From Silene latifolia (taxonomy: Eukaryota; Streptophyta; Magnoliopsida; Caryophyllales; Caryophyllaceae), in the NCBI RefSeq assembly GCF_048544455.1, contig NC_133536.1, forward strand, positions 41,722,152-41,786,151: DNA of 64,000 bases, in the 5' to 3' direction. A program made the translations under genes and the position numbers. The first letter of the stretch is position 1, and each line of letters opens with the position of its first letter. The notes under the pieces are model-generated. The model made no database searches. It saw only the letters and a program-made list of their open reading frames with translations, and was not told the DNA's origin. This document shows, in pieces, positions 10,066 through 23,351 of this stretch.

Positions 10066-12955
10066 AAATTTAAGAGGGTTCATGAATATGTTGCCACTTA
10101 AACCCAACCCACAAGTAAAGAGTATGATTATATGAACAATACATTTTTTTGAAATCTACCGATTACCAAGCCCCGACCACATTTCGTATCCCATTTATTG
10201 GCATGTTCATGACTCAAAAAAAAAAAAAAAAGATGTACGTAAATAACAATACATTTAATAAAAAACCGTAGTTGCTCTTTCATATACATGTTTTATTCAA
10301 TCATGTACATTTTTTCATTATCTTTTCATCATCTACCCTTTTTCTAAAAGAACAAAATATTCTCTCTTTTCCTATTACCCTAAAAAATTAATCAAATTCT
10401 TGGCACATTTAAGAATTGTGCATCCAAATCACATATATATCAACTGATAATTCTGTTTTCAATCTTCAAGCATTAATTTATCATATCAATTTAAAAATTA
10501 GGTTTAAAAATTATTTTAGGAATCCTTCACACAAATTATGTTACTAGCATTTCGATGCAAAGTAGGTAGTTATTAGAATTGAAAAGATAACCATGAAGAG
10601 AATTGTGTTTTCAATTTACGAGTACATTGCTATCCATCCATTTCTACATTGATTTTGACAATTCGAATTTGCGTTGAGCAAGGTAACTGATCTCCATTCT
10701 AATCTAATGTTTTTATCTAATCTTTTTGTCTTATACTTACACTTTCGGTGATATTGGTGGTGCGGGATTGATGGTTTGGTGTGGCAGCGGCTGGGTTGGT
10801 GGTTGAAAGATGGACCGAGTAAGTTGATAGAGAGAATTGAGATGAGTTGAAAATATGTTGAAAAGAGACGGGTAAAGGAGTAAATCATGTAAACGAAAGA
10901 ACACCCTAAAAAACCGAGCCAAAACTCACCATTAATTACCCGAAACTAACTATTACTACTATTAAATAACTCAATAATAACCGATTCAAAAGTTACCTAA
11001 ACTGAAAATACTATTGACTTAACATAAATGCTAACATATAAACTGAAGCTCGATCAAGTAATTCAGTATCGAACACAAATGACCCACCATAACAATTACT
11101 CAAGTGGCAAAACAGGAAATTAACACAAAATATAGTACGTCAACCACAAAAGAGCGAACAACTAACACTCATCATCAGTTGATCACGGAGACTTGCTTTT
11201 CAGATGGTAGTTGGTTTTCGGTGCATTTTTCCCAATCTACCCCTATTACGCGTTGAAAACTGCATATATTTATATTTTATCTGTCTCGGTCATTTGTTTA
11301 CTTATTTCATTTTTGATATTTCAATTAATTGTTAACTTTTTTATTTCAGAAATGCGGCAATTTAATCATCCAATTGACCTCCTCCATTTTTCTTGATCTT
11401 TATACTAAAATATCAAAGGTAAATAAATGACCCGAAACGGAGTAGTATTTAATAATTATATCTGCTTTTTAGGCCGGCTATTTCTTTATATTAATTTTTT
11501 CGGAAGCTCATAAAATAATAACTTACGGGGGTTTGTCTTGGGTTTGGGGGTTGTGACTTAACAACTGAACAAAAAAGTAAAAACAAAAACAAAAACTTTG
11601 CAATATTTTGAGTGTTATTTTTCAGATGTTTCCAAAAAAATGGGCAATTTAATTTAATTAAGGGTATTTAAGTATTTTAATGATCTGATTTTATTTTTGT
11701 TACCGTTTTTTTGTTGAATATTTGTGACTCAAGTTTGTAGAAGTCAAGGTAATTTCAAGAGTTTTTGAGGAGGTAATTACACATTTACATTTTCTTGTTT
11801 GTTTATGAATTTAATGGCATTTTATTTTATTGTTGTCATTTCTTAAATTTGTGATTAGTTATTTAGTTTGATCATTGTTTCATATAAAAAATATTATTTT
11901 TATGTTGCATTTTGGATAATTTTTCCCTGTTTTATTGATATTTTTGTATTTTATAGTTGTTGTACAATGTATACCTTATTGTTTTTACAATGTATGATCC
12001 GGATATGCATGAGTGACAATTTTGATGAATACAGATGTCGACTAGCTTAATTGGTAACATCATTCGAGGGTAAGTAGTATATATGATCAATGCTAACTGT
12101 CTGGAACCAGGAATTTTCTCCAAGGGGGCGAAAAAAAAAATAGAAAATTTTAGCTAGGAACCCTGTAGATCCACCACTGAATGCCAAAGTTCGAAACCTG
12201 TCAACATCGGCATTTTGTCAAAATACCTAATTTGGTGCCACATTAATGATTGAAATGGATATTTTTTGGTGGGTGTGAGGGAATATTTACAGTAGAATCC
12301 GAGGAAATTGATGAGTTGAAAATGAAGGTGTTAAGGATACAAAAGAACATAAATGTGTTCACGAGTTTATCCACCAAAACCTTAAAAAGATAGGATTTTT
12401 GAGGAAGAGACAGACAGTGTTTTAGTGGAAAAGATAAAGGGGTGTAATTGATTGCTTCAGCTTTTGTTGTGTATGGGTTGCTTTATACTTCACTAATTTG
12501 CTTGAGATGAAAGTATAGAGTGGTAGAGAAAAAAGGGTAATGCATGCTTTATAAATTACAATGTTAATCAATGGTTGATTTTTTTAGTTGGAAGCTTTAG
12601 AGCGAAGATTAAGCGATAAAAGTAATAATCAGCAACTAATCTCATGATTATAATGCTGGTGTACTCTTGTTGTTTGTTTAATTTCTTTGTTAATGATTGT
12701 TTTAACAAATAAAGCGAGTTAAGTGCTATATTTTGTTTTTACAATGCCGGGTTTCAGAAAAAAAAATGTGGATGACATTTGGTGTTTTGGGTTGTTGGGG
12801 GTTGAGATTTCAATTTTGGAGATAAAATGTTAATGCATTTGATTAGTCATTAGGTGACAGTTCAGTTCAGGTACTTTGGAATCACAGTGAGTGATTGTTG
12901 GAGTTTATCCTTATGTGTTTGTTCAATGGTAAATATGTACAGTTTGTGGTGTTGA
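10066..12955. promoter_or_regulatory. Upstream region of the kinesin gene, possible leader intron
   Basis: There is no second gene here. A candidate 5'-UTR intron could run from a donor near 11,749 (AAG^GTAATT) or 11,773 (GAG^GTAATT) to an acceptor at 12,942 (TATGTACAG^TTTGTGG), 13 bases before the start codon. This would explain why the start codon sits right after a good acceptor. The promoter would then lie before about 11,700. This is inference; transcript data are needed. Small antisense open frames near 10,616-10,922 show no family features. Confidence 0.3.
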
Positions 12956-15900
12956 ATGGGGGCCATTGCTGACGAGGAGTTGAAGACGCAAGGTACTATG
13001 GCTGGAAGAGAGGAGAAGATATTGGTTTTGGTGAGGTTGAGACCGTTGAACGAGAAGGAGATCACTAAGAACGAAGTTGCGGATTGGGAATGTATCAACA
13101 GCAGTACCATCTTGTACAGAAATAGTCTTCAGGAACGGTCTGGACTCCCCACCGCCTACTCATATGGTAAGTGAAATTCAAGTATGAATGTCTTTTCATT
13201 CTGCCAGCTGTTTCTCATCCACTGATGTATTAATCTCACAAATAAGACCATCTTGTATAATTTTATGTTTCTCTGTGTATATTGGAATTTGATTTTATCA
13301 CATTTTCCAGTGTTGGCCTGTTTTGAAATTTTGATACATGGCATATGGGCATGTTTCTTAGAAGGACCTACTCGGTTGTAAATGTTCTTGAATGGTTGCA
13401 AACTAATCAAAACAGGCCGTTCTTAGGAGGACCTACTCACTACTCAGTAGTTCATAAGTGATAAAACTGAAACTGAAATCTTACATCTTTTACCCGTTGA
13501 TCTCTATGGTGTTAGACAGAGTATTTTCAGGCGACTGCTCCTCCAAACAAGTGTATGATGAGGGAACAAAAGAAATTGCTCTTTCGGTAGTAAGCGGTAT
13601 TAATTGTGAGTAAATAATTCATCTTTTTTGCTTCCACCAGTGATTGACTATATATTTCTCAGATTTTTAATTATATATAGTTTCTGACCGACACTTGTTT
13701 ATATCAGCGAGCATTTTCGCTTATGGACAGACAAGCAGTGGAAAAACATACACTATGAGTGCAATTACTGAGTATACAGTGGGAGACATTTATGACTATA
13801 TACAAAGGGTAATTAAAATCCTGGTATCTTGAATTTTGATATGTTAGTAGAAGATGCAGTTGCTAAACATACTTATATTGATTTCTAGCACGAAGAGAGA
13901 GCATTTGCTCTAAAATTCTCTGCAATGGAGATCTACAATGAAAATGTGAGGGACCTTCTCAGCAATGACACTACTCCTCTAAGGTTAATGGATGATCCTG
14001 AGGTAAATAAATATAAATAAACCCAAAAAAGGAAGAAAAAAACTGGACACAAATCACGAGTAGTGAACTTGCGAAGTGGCTAATGTACTATATTGCATCA
14101 GAGAGGAACTACAGTGGAAAAATTGACCGAGGAGAAGCTAGATGATCGAAACCATCTAAGGAAGCTACTCTCGATTTGTGAAGGTAAATGATATATGTAG
14201 TAATTTTTTTTTGACTTAGAATATACTTTCATTCTTGGATGTTTGTCATCAGATTTTTCATGTTCATTTTCAATCACAACATTGCAGCTCAAAGGAAGAT
14301 AGGAGAGACATCCCTGAATGAACAGAGCTCAAGATCTCATCAAATCCTTAAACTGGTAACAAATATGCTCTCCCTTTTGTTGTGGAATATTTTGCCCTCT
14401 TTCTTCTTTGTATATATAGAGAAAAACTGCAACATGCTCATTGATCTTCTTGTGATGATCCTCAGACAATCGAAAGTTCCGCCCGTGAGTTTATAGGCAA
14501 GGGAAACTCAAGTACCCTTTCAGCTAGTGTGGTAAGGTTTTATTCCATTCCCAACCTAAATCTATGAGGCTGTAACAATATGGACAAACAGTTCGTCGTT
14601 ACTTTGTCTGGAATTACTCCCTAGTTAAAGTAATGTTGTTCTCTTTTTGGTCTACAGTTTTTTATTGATCTAGCTGGAAGTGAGCGTGCATCTCAGGCAA
14701 ATTCAGCTGGGACACGGTTGAAAGAAGGTTGCCACATAAATCGAAGTTTACTAACACTAGGAAATGTCATACGTAAACTAAGGTTGTTCCTGAATTTTGT
14801 TATCTGTTCCTGAGTCATTGTCTATCTTTTCTCGACTTGGTTTCTGGTATTACTTTGAAATCTCTACATGTCTACATGTGAAAAATGTTGCTTTCAGTTT
14901 CATACTTAAATTGCTCTGGCCTGCAGCATTTCTGGATGACTCATTGATTCCAGTATATATTTTTTTCTTTTGACTTTGTCGTCAGAGAAGTACTGTTTTA
15001 TAGTCCTCCATTCCATTGATGTTTTCCGCATTTGATTTTGTTGGTCAAAGGTGCCAACTTTAACTGATACTTGTAATTTACGATAGTTAACTTTTCAAAA
15101 TGATAAGTAATACAGAAATAATTGTTCTGCTAAATTAAACATGACAACTTACATTGTATCGTTTGTTATTTACCGTTTTTCGAAGAGAGTATTGGTAAAG
15201 AATGACCAACAGAGTTGAGCGGGATAATAAACTTGGGATGTAGGTAGTATAATAACTATGTCATAGATGAAACGTTTGTGCTCACACATGATGCATGGGC
15301 TTGTTGCAGCAAAGGAAGACAAGGACACATTAATTATAGAGACTCAAAGCTAACTCGGATCCTGCAACCATGCTTGGGGGGCAATGCTAGAACTACCATC
15401 ATATGCACGCTGAGTCCTGCACGTACCCATGTGGAGCAGTCGAGGAACACTTTGTTATTTGCCAGCTGTGCTAAAGAGGTGACTACCAATGCACAGGTGA
15501 ACGTTGTCATGTCTGACAAAGCCTTGGTGAAACACTTGCAAAAGGAGTTGGCTAGATTGGAGAGCGAGTTAAGAACTCCGGCTCCCACATCGTCATCTTG
15601 CAATTGTTCTGTAATACTCAAAAAGAAAGATCTCCAAATTGAGAAGGTATTAGGTTTCTCTATAAGCATCTTGGTGTAATGATCACAATGCCTGCTAATT
15701 ATTGATCTTTCTTTTAAGTGGTTTCTTGTTTTCCACTGGTTAAGCGTCATATTCTCCTGTATTTCTTCGCCATTGCTATTTGGACTGGATGATTTCATGA
15801 CTGTCTGTGAGTCAGTGTTAATATGTTCATCAGCCACAAGGTTATGTTGATTAGAGCAAACACTATTTTGCTTTCATATTGAGTAAGAAACAACAGCATT

Positions 15901-18580
15901 GCAACATTCAAAGTATGGTATTTGTAATGTTCAATAATGACGCGTGGTCATTTGGTCTATGATTACTCAAAAGAATCATTGCTTCTGGTTAAAGGCTAGC
16001 CACCAATGTAGAATAACCATTATGAATGATTGTGTATTATCTGTACTCTGATTACTCTCGGCGGTCATTTTGAGAAGCTCACCTCCATGTCACTGCTTTT
16101 GCTGAGGGAGTACATTATGGAAACTGCTAAGCATTTATTTCTTGTGTACAGATGGAAAAGGAGATCAGAGTGCTGAGTAAACAACGAAATCTAGCTCAAT
16201 CGCGAGTTGAGGATTTGTTGCAGATAATTGGGAATGATCAATCACCTGCAAAAGAGGTATAAAGAAAACTTTTCTTTTGTGTAATTGTCAGTAATACTTG
16301 GGGTAGAGGCACGGAAGGCGAAAGTTGAAACACACTGGGGTAGTTAAACCGGACTTCTAATGTGGCACAAAAGCAATCCTATGTTTTACGATTGATATCA
16401 TGAAAAACAGTTGGCTTACAGGCTTACATGGGTAGTGGCAACTTTAAACTTAATATATGAACACTGCAACACGGAAACCCGGCCGCTTCCAGATTATGTT
16501 TGAACTTAACAATTAGAACTCCAAGTTCGCTATATAGCTGACCACTTATACCTGTTTTTAAGAATCTAAGGATTGCTCGTGCATTAAAAAAGTCAGTTAA
16601 CTCAATGGTAGAGGTCAATTCCAAACTTCCCATTTTCTTGTTGAGCATGGTTTAATTTGTAAACTGAAACATCATTATATTAATGAATTAACATTATATA
16701 GTAGATATCCAAAATGAAAAGAAGCTGAAAAATGCTACTTCAATTGCTGAGTTGTCATCTTGCTGAAATCAGGAACGAAGTAAAAATCCTCCCCAGTGGA
16801 AAGCACAGGATAAATGGGAAGATGAAGATTCAGCATTGGAGTCAACTGTCAACGGAAACCGCTATGCGAATGGTGACCTAAATAGAGATGAGGTTGATGA
16901 CTTTGAATCTGATGATCAGTGTAAAGAAGTCCAATGTATTGAAACTGAAGGATATGGAGCTAGTCGGAGGCTCCACTCACATCCGTCACCATATGTGTTT
17001 AGAAATGGGCATGCAGCTAATCATGGCAGCACAGGAGCCAACAGTCATCAAAATGGTTTCTCAAATGGTAACTTGGGACAAAGAATCCAGGATGTGCAGA
17101 GGTCCATTGATACCCTTGTCAACGACCCTCACAATCCCTCCTCATGGGATGATGCATCAAGCTCCAAGACTAAAACGTCTAGAGCAGATCACGGGAATGG
17201 CTTTTCTGGAAAGGAAGAGTTTTCCGAGAGAACTCCTCCTAATGAAGTTGAGACTGATTTTACAGGCAGGCCAGAGGGGTTTAGACCATTTGCTTCGTTG
17301 GATTATGGTGTCGATGCTGGAAAGCTGTCACGCAATGGTTCTCAATCATCTACTGAGACTAATTTTGTCGATGACTCAAGATCACACAGCAGTAAGCATA
17401 TGAATGATGTGGAGATTCCTAGTGTTCATAATTTTGTTGCCGGCCTCAACAGTGCTAAGCTTCAGTATGAGAAGCAACTTGGAGATGATCAGGTCAGTGG
17501 AGATTGTTGGAATCTTACAGATAAAAAAAATTATGCTGAAAAAACTGTCATGAGTACCTCTGTATCTGCACCCTCCCCTTTGCCAGGAGGGTAAACTTAA
17601 TGAATATCGACGTTTACCTGATTTCGTTCCAAGAATGATTTTTTGATAGATTATTAGCTTAATAAATTGAGCCTGACCAACGTCTAATGATTTGCTAGGC
17701 GTTTGATGAGTTGAGAAAGACGTTGAGAGAGGCGGGATTGGATACTATGACTGATAGTTACAGTGCCTTGGACTGGAGTCTGCAATTTGAAAAGCTTCAG
17801 AAAGCAATAATCGAGCTTTGGCAAACTTGCAACGTTCCTTTGGTTCACAGAACTTATTTCTTCCTTCTCTTTAATGGTGACGCTAATGATTCCATTTACT
17901 TAGAGGTAGAGCTAAGGAGGCTAACTTTCCTCAAGGATACATTTTCTCAGGGCAAACACTCTACAGAAGGTGGACGTCCTCAAACATTGGTTTCCAGGTT
18001 CGTTTTTCCTTTCCCCTCTTCTGTGGTTTATTGCTGTGGTTCTGCATGGCGAGTTCAAATTCTGAGACCACCATTTTTGTCATTTCTTTTTTCATTTTGG
18101 TCAAATGTTAGCTATATTTCAGTAATGAATATAAGTTACTCCGTAAATTTTGAAAGACTCGATTAACTAATTACTGCAATACTTTTATCATTTCACCCAG
18201 GTATAGAAATATTAATCACTAATTACTAATAAAAAATATTTGTTTTGTGGTCAAACAGCGAAAAAGCCCTTAGAAAAGAAAGGGAGACACTGAGTAAGCT
18301 GGTGAACAAAAGATTCTCAGAGGAGGACCGGAAGAGAGTCTACCAGCAGTGGGGTATCCGAGTGGACTCGAAACGCAGGCGACACCAGCTAGTGTCTCAG
18401 TTGTGGACAAAGACCGAGGACTCTAGCCATATTGTGGAGAGTGCAGCTATCGTTGCTAAGTTAGTCAAGTTCTCAGACCAGGGACGAACCATCAAAGGAA
18501 TGTTTGGGCTTAGCTTCTCACCTCCAACCACGAGAAGGCGATCATATGGGTGGATAAACTCTAGGACATCTCTTATATGA
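12956..18580 (+). CDS. KIN7: Kinesin-7 family motor protein (KIN-7, DUF3490-containing)
   Basis: This is a plus-end microtubule motor of the plant kinesin-7 family. Coding exons are 12956-13166, 13516-13605, 13708-13808, 13889-14002, 14102-14183, 14288-14355, 14466-14531, 14658-14782, 15310-15646, 16152-16256, 16773-17492, 17699-17997 and 18259-18580. All introns are GT-AG and all phases agree, giving 879 aa and a TGA stop. The motor domain starts near residue 20. Walker A is GQTSSGKT (107-114), switch I NEQSSRSH (210-217), switch II DLAGSE (248-253), followed by [11 protein letters not shown] coiled coil follows, then a polar middle (exon 11). The DUF3490 C-terminus (about 720-870) ends in [18 protein letters not shown]3490 occurs in NACK-type kinesins, where it contacts a MAPKKK in cytokinesis. 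The N-terminus [10 protein letters not shown] resembles the KIN-7E/F group more than NACK1. No lesion is seen. Confidence 0.93.
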
Positions 18581-20632
18581 TATGTTCAGCCCACACAAGT
18601 TTATATATAGTTTTACTAGTCAGACCGTCTTGCTTGTGACCTTCGACAGCCCTCCTCCCACTTGCTCCTTGTGAGAGGTCACAAGCTTGTGACGGAATAG
18701 TGCCGTCACAAATGAGAATTTGTGATAGTTTTAAGCTAACCACAGTTATTGTTCGGTTTGATTGAGGTTACGGTGTATTCCAGTCTATCCATGTTGTAGT
18801 CGCGAGCTTGAGACCCTGAATTGATCTGTGGTAAAGAAGGGGAATGGAAGGTTTTTTAGTTTCCTTGTTGCACGTTAGGATATAGTGTTCGTAAAAGTGC
18901 TTTTGTGTGTTGGGTGCTCGCGTTTCTTAGATCTGATGTACTGGAAAATTTTCTCGAATTATAATATTATCATAAGACCAGTTCATAACTTCATATAGTG
19001 ATGTGATAACATGTCCTTTAGACAGTAGCAGTGTCATTCGCTTTTTTTTTTTTTCGATAGAAATGTGAATCGATTTCAAGTTGTAGGTTTTATAGACTGA
19101 TTTTGATTTCAGCTGTACTCAGGATTTCATGTCACAAGTATTAACTATCAGAAAATATGTTTGTTTGGAGTAGGATGAAATGAAGTACTCCTAATATAAA
19201 GCTGACTAAAACTGATCCGAGTCAAGGAACGTGACTCGAACCGCGACCTGGTAAGTTTTTGTTTCTTTATGAAATTCCATTGTGAAAATTGCACTGGTGC
19301 TTTACAAAAAAATAAAATAAAAAAAATTGCACTGGTAAGCTGTACTTGGCGAGTTTCACAGATGTTTTAGTATAGCAAGTATAGGGGACCGTGGATGTAA
19401 ATCTAAAACCAAAAAGCACAAGTTGAATCTTTAGGGAAGTTGACTAAGCTGTTGGTAATCAACTTGTTGCTTTAACTAATTACTCTAATGATATCAGGCC
19501 ATCAGGGATAACAAAGTAGTAAGATAGGTAGAATGTCAATGAGATAAAGATATTAGATATACGCTTGATATCCACACTAATCCAAACAATTCACATATCA
19601 CAATGAGAAGGGTAATTTATTCTAACTAATTGGATTTAGAATGAATGTGGCAAGTTTTAAGAACAAACAAGTGAGACGGGTGTAAATGTATCGTTCATTT
19701 AAAAGGAAGTGGACGGTCAATACCATAATGAAACTCTTACCTATTGACAAAAATTAACCAAAATTGTAAGTTAAGTAAAAGTTTTAGGGATCGAACTAGA
19801 AAAATATAGCAAATCCAAATAACTAGACGGAATATTGAGGGATTAGAATTATGAATTTCTCGTTTAATTATATATATTCCTAATTATTAAATCGCTTAAA
19901 ATGAGACTTGATGTATATCGTATGTCTGAATCAGTTAAATGTGACAAAAATACTATTTCACAAAAACTAAAATATTTACGGACCACCATCTTACATATAC
20001 TATGCAAGTCTCACATAATGTAAACCAAAATAGACAGTCTGTCTGATAGATATTGAGGTGGTACTGAAAATCAATAATAACCAATATTTCTATTTTACAC
20101 GAATTCTCATGATTTGGAAATCTCACTAATTTAGAATCTCAGAATCCAAATTGCGTGTGTTATATGGTCTAACCGTTACTCATCTACCAACACTAATTTG
20201 TTGGTGAGATTTCACCAAAATTGGTTAGATAAGAAAACATTTGCAAAGTTTACTCAGTTTGCCTAATAAACCTTCAATGATGTTAACATTCGTTGGAGTT
20301 CAATTGGGTTTCAATATATAGACCAAGTCAATCCTTGCACGTCGCTATATTACTCCATATTTGGTTTTATGGGTTAGAATTTTCCTTTTCTTTTTCTTTT
20401 TCTTTTTCTTTTTCTCCGTCCTAATTATGTGGGTCCATAACAACCCATGTCACAAAAAATGCAGTCAAACTACCTTAGAAAGAACTAGTCTTCTTCTCCT
20501 CATTTGTAGCCTATATATAAGATTAGACGGTTTTTATGTCATTAACCCCCTCTTGTTTAAGAGATATATACATTATTTACGCAAAATTCTCAACACTCGC
20601 TCTTATTTCGTATTGTTGAGTAAGCCGGGTGG
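18581..20632. other. Kinesin 3' flank and intergenic DNA
   Basis: The first few hundred bases are presumably the kinesin 3' UTR. A small palindromic MITE-like stretch (about 18,622-18,712) has CCGTC and GTCACAAGCTTGTGACGG words, related in style to the one at 3511-3545. A CTTTTT repeat lies at about 20,381-20,415, roughly 230 bases before the next start codon. No other gene was recognised. Confidence 0.45.
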
Positions 20633-21422
20633 ATGGAGGATGAAGCGTCTGGCTCGGGAAGAAGAGTTTGGAAGTACACGAAGAAGATGATCATGTTCAT
20701 CGTCCCAATGGGCATGCTTATATGGATAACCTGTCATGGATATAGACTAATCGTAATGACGAGATACACAAAGATGAAGAGTTCTCAAGGGAACTATATA
20801 GCAATTCTATTCGGAGTTGTCACGGTGGTCTTTGGTTTAATTTATTTTGTTGTTGGTTTAACCATATTAGCCGAGCGAGCTTTGGATTTGTTAGCTTGGT
20901 TGCGCAAAGGTGACTCGGGAACTAAAGGTAACTCTTTAGCCACCATCATTGTTTATGAGCATAAAAATGATTTGGTAGCCAAAAACGACTCAACCCGAAC
21001 CCCACAATGCGCTGATGAGAGTGCGCCTAAAATCAGCCCAATTCGTAACAACCCAAAAACATGTTTTCGAGTTTGATATAATGGCATAGGAAATTAACTT
21101 TGTGTAATTGTGAACAGGAAAGGAGAGATCAACAAGGTGCAAGGGCTTCGTACACAGTTTTGCTATCACGGTGTCAATGTTGATGCTCACATGGACAATA
21201 TACTACGGATACAAGCTAGCAGCCGAAGCTCAAGAGGTTGTCATATACAACCGTTTGGCATTTTTCATAGGAGTCATTAGCATGGCTTTTGGCTTCACAT
21301 ACTTCATAATCGGTTTGGGTATAGTTGCAGAGTCTACACTTCATTTCTCAGGAAGATTGCGTCAGGTGGTTGCCGAAAATGATGCTTTCTTAGACGGTAC
21401 AGAAATGAATCTTCAAGTGTAA
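20633..21422 (+). CDS. Small membrane protein with duplicated two-TM module
   Basis: Two exons (20633-20927 and 21118-21422) give a 199-aa protein. An alternative donor 18 bases earlier (after 20909) keeps frame and gives 193 aa. The acceptor is TGTGAACAG^GAAAGG. Four hydrophobic segments lie near residues 19-37, 55-80, 109-129 and 143-168. The two halves resemble each other: each has a GY[RK]L motif after the first TM, and FG-x2-YF[VI][VI]GL-x-I[LV]AE at the end of the second. This indicates an internal duplication, with one half per exon. I do not recognise the family and propose no function. The intron contains an in-frame stop, so retention would give a 147-aa one-module protein. Confidence 0.7.
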
Positions 21423-22573
21423 TTAGCCATTTTCCTATAGGGCTTAATTCAATCCGTAAAAAGCACAGAGATATATATATAGTACACATTTCTAATAATC
21501 TGATTTTCCGAGTGGACCTGGCAATATTGTGTACTACTAGACAGTTCATAGACATAGATATCGGACATTATATTTTCAGGCTGTACATTCCGCTTGTAAG
21601 TTGTACATGTGTAGACAGCTTAGATAGGAAAAGATGAAGAAATCACACTTCCAGTGGGCTCAAGACCACGGCTGCATGGTTTGGGATTTTGGTAAGCGGA
21701 CCCTTGAAGAGAATCGCTGATGTTGCATTACAGTTTGTCAGCAAACTAGGACGTCAGCGTGCTTTATACTGAACTGAGTTTTGTTTTACCAATCAAACCC
21801 ATTACCCAAACCAAATTAATTGAACACTGAACCATGCAACATTGGTAGAGATTAAAGATGCCAAGAGAAGCCTAACATGTCTCTCACCAGCTGAGGCAGT
21901 GTTTCTACAACTATACTAAGTGTCCTTGACATTGTCATGTCTTCTTTGTACAAAGACTCATTTAACAGAAGTAACAAGTACGGGGTCAATCAACGCTATC
22001 TTGCCAAAAGAACAAACTCTTCACCGAGAAACATCATGAAGCTTGCTTTACATACTAGTCCTGCGAATATCCATCTTCTCCGACTTAATCTAGATATATA
22101 AAACCAGATACTAAAGATATAATAAGGCTATCAAAACCTGCCAAAGGAATAATACAATAATATATATGTGGACAAATTAGGTATGAAGCTATGGCCTTTA
22201 GTCGGATTAAATCTAACAACAATGCCTACTGACTCGTTCCGTTCCTATTCATGTAATCTAAACGAATGAGATGCTGAAACAAATTACTGATCAAGGAATA
22301 CGAAAGACAAACCTAGAGCCTGAAACTTCATTGGGGGTTTAAGAAGCCTCATTCATAGACAAAATATCATTGCTTAATCACCCACTTTCACAACTTCGAC
22401 TTTATCATTCAACAAACTAGCTTGTAAACTCGAGCTTTACGGACTCATCCAGGATGATCACACACCCAACTAAAATCAACTTGTCTCGCATCGAAAACCA
22501 CTGCTCATGAATTGCATCTCATGATTCCAATACCCATAAATTTATCACTTGAATCAAAAACAAAACTAATCTA
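21423..22573. other. Intergenic DNA, no gene recognised
   Basis: This contains the 3' flank of the membrane-protein gene. It is less AT-rich than DNA further right, and I see no convincing frame or splice pattern. It ends at a TATC-repeat that leads into the Helitron termini. Confidence 0.4.
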
Positions 22574-22577
22574 TCTA
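22574..22577 (+). mobile_element. Helitron H2, 5' tip (TCTA)
   Basis: TCTA at 22,574-22,577 directly precedes the H1 terminus. The expected continuation TACAAATATATAAAAGGC starts at 62,798, right after H1's CTAG. Joining the two gives a Helitron 5' end nearly identical to that of H1, so H2 is the host into which H1 inserted. A caveat is that the left side is a TATC microsatellite, which gives register ambiguity. Confidence 0.5.
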
Positions 22578-22969
22578 TCTATACAAATATATAAAAAGGC
22601 TACTTAAGTTGAAATTTACCCTAAAATATATCTATTAACACTATCAAATAATACTAGTCTTTTGATTTACCTTTAAAAAAAAAGATGTATTATAAAATAC
22701 ACTTAAATTTTTTACAATCGTCTATTTTTTTGGTTAATACGTTACTTTTAACCTTAAACCAGTGATTAATTTTACAATTACTCAAATGCTCCTTAAAAAA
22801 CCATTTTTTTATACAACAAACATGTATTACGAGAAACTAAAACTATTTATTGTAATGATTTTATCATAATTTAATAACGTAAAAAATCGTTTTATACAAG
22901 ATTTATTATTTTTATATTAGAAAATTATAAACTTTTCATAAATGAGTTTCTAATTTCACAAATTTTTAG

Positions 22970-23066
22970 TTAAGACCGTCTTAATTTAAGACAACACTCA
23001 TAACTGATTAAAATAAGACAAAATAAACGATGAGATGTGAAAGGTCTTAATTTAAGACGGTCTTAA
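22970..23066. mobile_element. 97-bp MITE, present in every array unit
   Basis: Perfect 20-plus-base inverted termini are TTAAGACCGTCTTAATTTAA and their complement. The same element recurs at the corresponding place in each unit, for example from 27,146 and 31,188. It was therefore in the Helitron before the array expanded. Confidence 0.6.
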
Positions 23067-23205
23067 GGGCAATAGCAATGGGGATAAAGAAAAAGTTTCA
23101 TATCTTATAAGGAGCTCCTTAGCCATTGATCTACATACATAATAAGAAGCTCCTTATATGAAACCAGTTTCTAAAGTAAAAAATCGGTTTTCAAAAGAAT
23201 TAAAA

Positions 23206-23351
23206 TTTTTTTTTTTTGGTGTACGAAGGACCGGCATTTTTAAAGTCCCCGGTGGACCGATAACCGCATGATTTGCGCAGCCTAGGGTTCGAACACGGGA
23301 CCTCTCAACTCCTGCCCATTGGCAAGCTTTGAAGGTTAAACCCGATGCCAC
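23206..23351 (-). mobile_element. tRNA-derived SINE, only in unit 1
   Basis: On the minus strand the element starts near TAGTGGCATCGGG (loose box A), has GTTCGAACCC as box B (23,285-23,294), and ends in a 12-base A tail (T-run 23,206-23,217). The other five units read straight through this point, so the insertion postdates the array or at least the copying of units 2-6. It sits in the left inverted repeat of a MITE. Confidence 0.75.

Noticed and set aside
15334..15837. Minus-strand open frame of 167 codons over kinesin exon 9
   Set aside because: It is the shadow of a well-supported plus-strand exon and has no protein features.
20361..20690. Phe-rich open frame before the membrane-protein gene
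   Set aside because: The Phe run is a CTTTTT microsatellite read in frame, and the rest overlaps the real gene in another frame.
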